Shown here: in pieces, positions 59,084 through 64,000 of the stretch | Position numbering within the stretch: position 1 is the stretch's first letter | Layout: every line of letters starts with the position of its first letter | Origin: Aliidiomarina sanyensis | GTDB lineage: Bacteria; Pseudomonadota; Gammaproteobacteria; Enterobacterales; Alteromonadaceae | Direction of reading: 5' to 3' | DNA: 64,000 bases | Assembly (NCBI RefSeq): GCF_003987175.1 | Contig: NZ_PIPM01000001.1 | Span: 124,001-188,000 of the forward strand | Position numbers and translations under genes: made by a program | Notes under the pieces: generated by a model | The model's input: the letters and a program-made list of their open reading frames with translations, nothing else | Told to the model about the DNA's origin: nothing | Databases searched by the model: none

Positions 59084-60298
59084 ATGCAAGTCACCGATTA
59101 TGATAGAGAGTCAGCAATGACTCCCATTTTAAGACAGGCTTTCCGCCCATTCTTCCTTCTCGGGGCAGGATTTGCGGCACTTTCGATGTTGCTATGGATT
59201 CTTGTGTTATCGGGGAGTGTTGTTTGGAAACCATACCATAACGTTATGTTTTGGCATCAACACGAGATGATTTTTGGTTTCGTCGTAGCCATTGTGCTGG
59301 GCTTTTTACTCACGGCGGTGCAAAACTGGACGGGTTTAAGGGCTGCACACGGAATGAGTCTTCTTGTTTTAATTGTCTTGTGGTTGAGCGGACGCCTCGT
59401 GTTGGCATTGGGCGGAGGTCTCCCAGCGTCGTTTGTCATTGCGGTAGATCTTGCCTTATTACCTGTTGCTGCCTTTTTATTTGGTCGCTTGGTCATTCGA
59501 GTGAATCAAACGCGAAATTTGATGTTTATTCCTATTCTGTTGCTACTGATGATCATGAATGGGGCGATGCATGCAGGAGTGGTATATGGTCGTTTTGATT
59601 GGATCCAGTATGGCAGTAATGGGGCAGTTTGGCTCATTACGCTCGTGATGATTATTATTTCGGGCAGAATCCTGCCGATGTTTACGGCGAATGGCACGGG
59701 GACACCCCGCGTGCCCTCCATTCAGTGGCTAGAATGGGGGACTATAGTATCGGTTTGGTTGATCGCACTCATTCACATCTTTATGTTGAATACATGGCTC
59801 CCTGATCAGTTGATCGCTGGATTGTTTGCGTTCGCTGCTGTTTTCACCATGGTACGGTGGCTCCGAGTCAAATTCTGGATCACTTGGCGGATTCCGCTGC
59901 TATGGTCACTCCACGCCTCGATTGCATTTATCCCGCTCGCATTTATGTTGTTTGCATTGCGGTACTCGGGTTTTGCCTGGGGGCAGGGAATCTCACACAG
60001 TACCGCCTTGCACACCCTGACCGCTGGTGCGATGGGCGTGATGATCTTAGCGATGATGGCACGCGTTGCGTTGGGGCATAGCGGGCGACCTTTGCGGCCC
60101 AATCCGCTGATGTCCGCTGCATTTCTTGCGGTGATTATCGCCGCCGTGCTGCGCATTGGCGGTGGATGGTTCTTACCAGGTGCATCCTTAATATGGTTTC
60201 AGTGGGCGAGCGGGCTGTGGGTTATTGCATTTTTCTTATTCTGTGTGGTCTACCTCCCAATATTGATCTCGCCTCGTGCAGATGGACGACCCGGATAA
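59084..60298 (+). CDS. nnrS: NnrS-family heme-copper membrane protein
   Basis: A 404-aa membrane protein with about 12 hydrophobic segments. The family-defining FWHQHEMIFGFV and FLLTAVQNWTG lie near the start, with histidines that probably bind heme or copper. Later come GRILPMFTANG and the HTLTAGAMGVMILAMMARVALGHSGR block. NnrS proteins protect cells from nitric oxide stress in Vibrio, which fits a nitrate-reducing locus. A strong AGGAG lies 7 nt before the ATG. It is probably co-transcribed with the preceding narK. Confidence 0.94.
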   Translation: MQVTDYDRESAMTPILRQAFRPFFLLGAGFAALSMLLWILVLSGSVVWKPYHNVMFWHQHEMIFGFVVAIVLGFLLTAVQNWTGLRAAHGMSLLVLIVLWLSGRLVLALGGGLPASFVIAVDLALLPVAAFLFGRLVIRVNQTRNLMFIPILLLLMIMNGAMHAGVVYGRFDWIQYGSNGAVWLITLVMIIISGRILPMFTANGTGTPRVPSIQWLEWGTIVSVWLIALIHIFMLNTWLPDQLIAGLFAFAAVFTMVRWLRVKFWITWRIPLLWSLHASIAFIPLAFMLFALRYSGFAWGQGISHSTALHTLTAGAMGVMILAMMARVALGHSGRPLRPNPLMSAAFLAVIIAAVLRIGGGWFLPGASLIWFQWASGLWVIAFFLFCVVYLPILISPRADGRPG

Positions 60299-60336
60299 GT
60301 TCATTGTAGGTATGCCCTGGGGAATGATGAATCGGC

Positions 60337-60377
60337 TTGATACAAATCAATTTAAAGGATTGAGCGCAGGGTACACT
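60337..60377 (+). promoter_or_regulatory. Class II FNR promoter upstream of the DGC-domain gene
   Basis: A perfect FNR box TTGAT-ACAA-ATCAA (60337-60350) lies 21 bp before TACACT (60372-60377). The predicted start near 60,384 gives the box at about -41. This geometry equals that at nrdG. Confidence 0.82.
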
Positions 60378-60430
60378 TCTTCTCGTATTGCGCCCTCATA
60401 GGAGAGGGCGTAATGAAAAGGAGAAGACAA

Positions 60431-60805
60431 ATGGCAGAATTGAAGCAATTAAATGATGTAAAGCCCTTGGTTTATGCATGTTCAGGCTGTTCAAATGTTG
60501 CGCAACTTGCCAATGATATTGCGTTACGATTAACACGCGACGGTGTGGCTGAAATGTCGTGCATTGCTGGCGTAGGTGGTCATGTGCGCCCGTTGGTAAA
60601 AACCGCGCGTTCTGGACGACCCATCATCGCGCTTGATGGTTGCCCGCTTGCCTGTGTAAAACATTCGCTGGCGCAGGTCGGTGTTGAGCCAACCTGGCAT
60701 ATCGAGCTGTCGCGATTAGGATTGAAAAAACGCGATCATGAAGAGTGTTCGATCACAGAGACATTTCAAGCACTGTCTCATGTATATAAAACGCTTGATC
60801 TGTGA
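60431..60805 (+). CDS. DGC-domain putative metal-binding protein
   Basis: A 124-aa soluble protein of the DGC family (putative zinc-binding). Cysteine motifs are YACSGCSNVAQLAND near the N terminus, a middle EMSCIAGVGGHV, and ALDGCPLACVKHSL, which contains the Asp-Gly-Cys signature. The spacing suggests a metal or Fe-S site, possibly NO-sensitive; function unproven. The ATG at 60431 has AGGAG 7 nt upstream and is preferred to 60413. It has its own FNR promoter and sits between nnrS and the convergent moeB. Confidence 0.82.
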   Translation: MAELKQLNDVKPLVYACSGCSNVAQLANDIALRLTRDGVAEMSCIAGVGGHVRPLVKTARSGRPIIALDGCPLACVKHSLAQVGVEPTWHIELSRLGLKKRDHEECSITETFQALSHVYKTLDL

Positions 60806-60809
60806 GCTG

Positions 60810-61607
60810 CTAAGCGCGTTTTGCACATATCGAGCAGTTCTCATGTTTGTGGAATTGAAAGCTTTGCCATTCAGAATGGAGTGCGTCGAAATGAAGCAGT
60901 GTCCCCCCGTTTGGGTTGTGCAATTGAAGTAACACCTTCAGCGCTTCGAGTGCTTGAAAGGAGCCAATAACGCCCACTACAGGCCCTAGAACACCTGCCT
61001 CCATGCAGCTCAACTCCTTTTCCTTAAAAAATTGGCTGTAACAGCGATAGCAAGGCGCGGAATTCGTCATCGGAAAGACCGCGATTTGCCCCTCAAAACG
61101 AATTGCAGCCCCTGAAACTAACGGGGTATTGGATTGAAAGCAGAGTTCATTGAGGAGCTCTCGTGTTGATAAGTTATCTGTACAATCCAGCACAACATCA
61201 ACCGTGGATAGCTGCGCACGAAGCCAATCCGGTTGGATAGCCTCCGTGTAGGCGTGGATCGCAATGTGCGGGTTCAGCGCCTGCAAACGCTGAACGGCTG
61301 CGAAGGCCTTATTTTTCCCGAGTTCATGGTCCGTAAAGAGCGTTTGTCGTTGTAAATTACTCATTTCGACTGTATCAAAGTCAACACAAGTGACGGTTCC
61401 GACACCTGACGCGCATATATAGGGTGCGGCAGCATTGCCGAGACCACCCATTCCGACAATCAACACATGCGATGACTTAAGGCGCTCCTGTCCTTCAAAA
61501 TCCACCTGCTTTAGCATCATTTGCCGGCTATAGCGCCGAATATCAGTCTCGGAAAGCTGCTCCGCTCGGTTGTTCTCAATGGTTCCGATCTCGCGTTCTG
61601 TAGCCAT
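60810..61607 (-). CDS. moeB: Molybdopterin-synthase adenylyltransferase MoeB (ThiF family)
   Basis: E1-like enzyme that adenylates the MoaD C-terminal glycine so that sulfur can be loaded. The ATP-binding loop is GMGGLGNAAAPY, followed by DFDTVEMSNLQRQTLF and the LDCTDNLSTR block; zinc cysteines are in CYRCYSQ and CSICA. The ATG at 61607 gives 265 aa; an upstream ATG at 61643 is possible, and neither has a clear Shine-Dalgarno sequence. ThiF for thiamine is the alternative, but the island context and a MoaD ending in Gly-Gly favour MoeB. Confidence 0.85.
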   Translation of the reverse strand: MATEREIGTIENNRAEQLSETDIRRYSRQMMLKQVDFEGQERLKSSHVLIVGMGGLGNAAAPYICASGVGTVTCVDFDTVEMSNLQRQTLFTDHELGKNKAFAAVQRLQALNPHIAIHAYTEAIQPDWLRAQLSTVDVVLDCTDNLSTRELLNELCFQSNTPLVSGAAIRFEGQIAVFPMTNSAPCYRCYSQFFKEKELSCMEAGVLGPVVGVIGSFQALEALKVLLQLHNPNGGTLLHFDALHSEWQSFQFHKHENCSICAKRA

Positions 61608-61697
61608 GGGATATTCTGAGTAGATAACGAATGGTGAGAGCATACCACGGATGCATCAACTGCCCCATAAACCAAGGGGAGTACCTCTTTCATGTGC

Positions 61698-61726
61698 TTG
61701 TGACTATCCGGTGACAGGCGTACTGT
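61698..61726 (+). promoter_or_regulatory. Sigma-70 promoter candidate for the hemerythrin gene
   Basis: TTGTGA (61698-61703), a 17-bp spacer and TACTGT (61721-61726). A perfect NarL heptamer TACCTCT (61682-61688) stands alone just upstream. No FNR box or clear NsrR operator was recognised. Confidence 0.45.
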
Positions 61727-61785
61727 AGCGACTCTGGGGGAACTAAGCTAGGTTTCTGATTGTTGCATGAAAGGGTGATTTGGGT

Positions 61786-62328
61786 ATGGGTGAAACAGTT
61801 TCTTTACATCGTCATGAGGCACGCCAAACGTTGAGTGAACATCAGTTGCGTCACATGTCGAACATTCAACTTGTGCAGTATGTTCTCGAGCGCTTTCACG
61901 TGGTTCATCGAACCCAGTTAGAGACAGCAATTGAGTTAGCACAGCGAGTGGAGTCGGTCCACGCCGGAGAGCCATTGTGTCCTAATGGGTTACATGATCA
62001 TCTGTTGGTCCTGCAGGCTGAGCTTTTGCACCATATGTTTAAGGAAGAGCAGATTCTCTTCCCCATGTTGATGAATGGTCAACGCCCCACGGGCCCTATT
62101 TTGGCGATGGAAAGTGAACATGAAGAGCATGCGGCATCCATTAATCACCTGATAGACTTAACGGGTGGGTTTGATCTCCCTTCGGATGCCTGCGGAAGTT
62201 GGCGTGAACTCTATCGAATTTTAAAAGAGTTCGTTGCTGACCTTGAATTGCATATAAAGATAGAAAACGACATTTTGTTCATATCGGAAGCGGTACGGCA
62301 TGGTACATGTTGCGGCGGTTGCCAATAA
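61786..62328 (+). CDS. YtfE/RIC-like hemerythrin-domain protein lacking ScdA_N
   Basis: A 180-aa di-iron protein. The hemerythrin fold has ligands in VHRTQLETAIEL, HMFKEEQILFPML, MESEHEEHAASI and ELHIKIENDILF, closely following YtfE (RIC), which repairs Fe-S clusters after nitrosative damage. The family's N-terminal ScdA_N domain with its Cys-Cys-Gly-Gly motif is absent, and instead the protein ends HGTCCGGCQ. The ATG at 61786 is preferred to a TTG at 61780. Confidence 0.82.
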   Translation: MGETVSLHRHEARQTLSEHQLRHMSNIQLVQYVLERFHVVHRTQLETAIELAQRVESVHAGEPLCPNGLHDHLLVLQAELLHHMFKEEQILFPMLMNGQRPTGPILAMESEHEEHAASINHLIDLTGGFDLPSDACGSWRELYRILKEFVADLELHIKIENDILFISEAVRHGTCCGGCQ

Positions 62329-62351
62329 AGAACACCCACCGCTCTCACAAA

Positions 62352-62386
62352 AAAGCCCAGCACACTGATGTGCTGGGCTTTCCTTT
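62352..62386. terminator. Bidirectional terminator between convergent genes
   Basis: A 13-bp perfect stem AAAGCCCAGCACA/TGTGCTGGGCTTT with a CTGA loop. T-rich sequence flanks it on the right, and the A-tract on the left serves the opposite strand. It lies between the hemerythrin gene and putP. Confidence 0.88.
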
Positions 62387-62396
62387 GGCCAGAAGA

Positions 62397-63932
62397 TTAC
62401 TGCGCGTTTTGTTGCACTTCACCTTCCATCGCATCAAACTCGCGATTGATTTCTGGTGTGGGTTTCTCAGTCATCCGGCTGACGACAATAATTGCAATGG
62501 TTGCCGCAATCACACCCGGAACCATTTCATATAGATAGGACGCAAGCGGTGCGCCTGCTATCGGGACGTAAATCCAGAACAGCACTGTAAAGGTTCCGAC
62601 CACCATGCCTGCGAGGGCTCCCCAGCGGGTCATACGCTTCCACCAGAGGCTCAGAATGATTAGGGGCCCGAACGCGGCACCAAAACCAGCCCATGCGTTA
62701 CCAACTTGGGATAACAGATTCTGGCTTGGATTTAAAGAAAGCGCACAAGCGACAATTGCGACCAGAAGCACAGAAGCGCGCCCGGCAAGAACTAGTTCTT
62801 TATCCGATGCATCGCGGCGCAAGAATGCCTTGTAAAAATCTTGCGTTAATGAGCTGGAAGTAACCAGAAGTTGTGAGGAAATTGTGCTCATGATGGCTGC
62901 CAGGATAGCCGCAAGCAAGAATCCACCAACAAATGGGTGAAACAGAATTTGCGAAAGGACGATAAAGATGGTCTCTGGATTCGCTAATTCACCTGTTTCG
63001 GTTAGGTACGCTGCCGGGCCCATTTCGGCGCTGAAATTGGCCATGTAAGCCGCGCCGAAAATTCCCGTCAACATGGCGCCGATTAGGGCGATGATCATCC
63101 AGCTCATTCCAATCCGGCGGGCAACTTTAAAATCCCGCACCGACTTGATAGCCATAAACCGCACGATAATGTGAGGTTGGCCAAAATAACCAAGGCCCCA
63201 AGCCAGAAGGGATACAACACCCAAGAAGGTCGCGCCATAGAACGGATTGAGCATTGCTGGGCTGATGGCGCTGACGTCCGCCATGACACTTGTACTGCCT
63301 GCGCCACTCAATACCAGGTACGCTGCAATAGGGACCATGATGAGTGCAAGGAACATGATACAGCCTTGCACAAAATCCGTCATACTCACCGCTAAGAAGC
63401 CACCGATTAGGGTATAAGCGACAACCACACCTGCGGTCAGTAAGAGTCCATACTGATAATCCAATCCGAAGGCATTTTCAAATAGGGTGCCTCCAGCGTA
63501 TACGCCTGCGGCCGTGTATAGCGTAAAGAAGATAATGATGACTATTGCTGAGACGAGTCGTAATGCGCGTGAGTCATCCGCAAAGCGATTCTCGAAGTAG
63601 TCTGGGAGTGTAATGGAATCCTTCGCGATGTACGTGTACGTGCGCAAGCGTGGGGCGACAACTCGGTAATTGACGTAAGCACCGATGATGAGTCCAATCG
63701 CAATCCAAACTTCACTAAATCCTGCGACAAAGAAAGCGCCGGGCAGCCCCATGAGCATCCAACCGCTCATATCGGATGCGCCCGCAGAGAGGGCCGTTAC
63801 TCCGGGACCGAGGCGACGACCACCTAACATATAATCGGAGAGGTCGCTCGTGGATTTGAAGTATCCGTAAACTCCGATGCCGAGCATCGCAATAAAGTAC
63901 AGCGCTAACGATATTAGCGTTTCTGTTTCCAC
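62397..63932 (-). CDS. putP: Sodium/proline symporter PutP
   Basis: Inner-membrane Na+/solute symporter of 511 aa with about 13 transmembrane helices, importing L-proline. Family blocks: SDYMLGGRRLGPGVTALSAG, ASDMSGWMLMGLPGA (ligand region), ITLPDYFENRF, GGFLAVSMTDFVQG and the Na+ site region AIMSTISSQLLV. The start codon is at 63932, and the remaining 68 bp of the window hold its leader, where I see no clear promoter. It is not functionally tied to the nitrate island and marks its right edge. Confidence 0.95.
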   Translation of the reverse strand: METETLISLALYFIAMLGIGVYGYFKSTSDLSDYMLGGRRLGPGVTALSAGASDMSGWMLMGLPGAFFVAGFSEVWIAIGLIIGAYVNYRVVAPRLRTYTYIAKDSITLPDYFENRFADDSRALRLVSAIVIIIFFTLYTAAGVYAGGTLFENAFGLDYQYGLLLTAGVVVAYTLIGGFLAVSMTDFVQGCIMFLALIMVPIAAYLVLSGAGSTSVMADVSAISPAMLNPFYGATFLGVVSLLAWGLGYFGQPHIIVRFMAIKSVRDFKVARRIGMSWMIIALIGAMLTGIFGAAYMANFSAEMGPAAYLTETGELANPETIFIVLSQILFHPFVGGFLLAAILAAIMSTISSQLLVTSSSLTQDFYKAFLRRDASDKELVLAGRASVLLVAIVACALSLNPSQNLLSQVGNAWAGFGAAFGPLIILSLWWKRMTRWGALAGMVVGTFTVLFWIYVPIAGAPLASYLYEMVPGVIAATIAIIVVSRMTEKPTPEINREFDAMEGEVQQNAQ

Positions 63933-64000
63933 AATAAAGACTCCTGTGTTGTGTCGCTTTTTATGATCGTTGTTTAGTGCGTCAAGATCTTATGCGCTAA

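Overview
The window is chromosomal DNA of a free-living, facultatively anaerobic gammaproteobacterium. Gene order (lepB-rnc-era-recO-pdxJ-acpS, relA-mazG-pyrG-eno, ftsB-ispD-ispF-truD-surE-pcm-yqaA-nlpD-rpoS, mutS, pncC-recA) and the protein sequences resemble the Alteromonadales; Idiomarina/Aliidiomarina is my best guess, from memory of gene order and not from a search. Two blocks meet near position 25,000.

Block 1 (1-25,000) is core genome. It holds the signal peptidase/RNase III/Era/RecO/PdxJ/AcpS chain, the stringent-response synthetase RelA with MazG, CTP synthase, enolase, an uncharacterised gene, FtsB, two MEP-pathway isoprenoid enzymes, TruD, SurE, Pcm, a YqaA-type membrane protein, NlpD and RpoS. 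MutS runs in the opposite direction. PncC and SOS-controlled recA follow, then a DUF885 lipoprotein and a patatin-like esterase. Many starts overlap the preceding stop (ATGA, GTGA, TTGA), which implies translational coupling.

Block 2 (25,000-62,400) is a nearly continuous anaerobic-respiration island. After trhP and its ferredoxin come a Moco riboswitch and moaA-mobA-moaBCDE, modABC (molybdate uptake), narL-moeA, a NarK nitrate transporter, the NarX sensor, narGHJI with a parvulin, an outer-membrane porin, oxygen-independent ribonucleotide reductase (nrdG, nrdD), oxygen-independent ubiquinone synthesis (ubiT, ubiU, ubiV), mogA, a PP2C phosphatase-kinase fusion coupled to a second nitrate transporter, a third NarK, nnrS, a DGC-domain protein, moeB and a YtfE-like hemerythrin. 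A proline symporter (putP) closes the window. Together these genes supply cofactor, substrate transport, nitrate/oxygen sensing, the reductase, quinone, deoxynucleotides and nitrosative-stress defence. No nitrite, NO or N2O reductase is present, so this locus supports nitrate-to-nitrite reduction only.

The island also carries a visible cis-regulatory code. FNR boxes (TTGAT-N4-ATCAA), four of them perfect, lie about 41.5 bp upstream of inferred starts at narG, nrdG, a narK and the DGC gene, with poorer copies at narL and ubiT. NarL/NarP-type 7-2-7 sites (TAC-N10-GTA) lie in six intergenic regions. The FNR-to-NarL distance is 53 bp at both narG and the divergent narK region, and 73 bp at nrdG. 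No rRNA, tRNA, IS element, prophage or CRISPR array was recognised.
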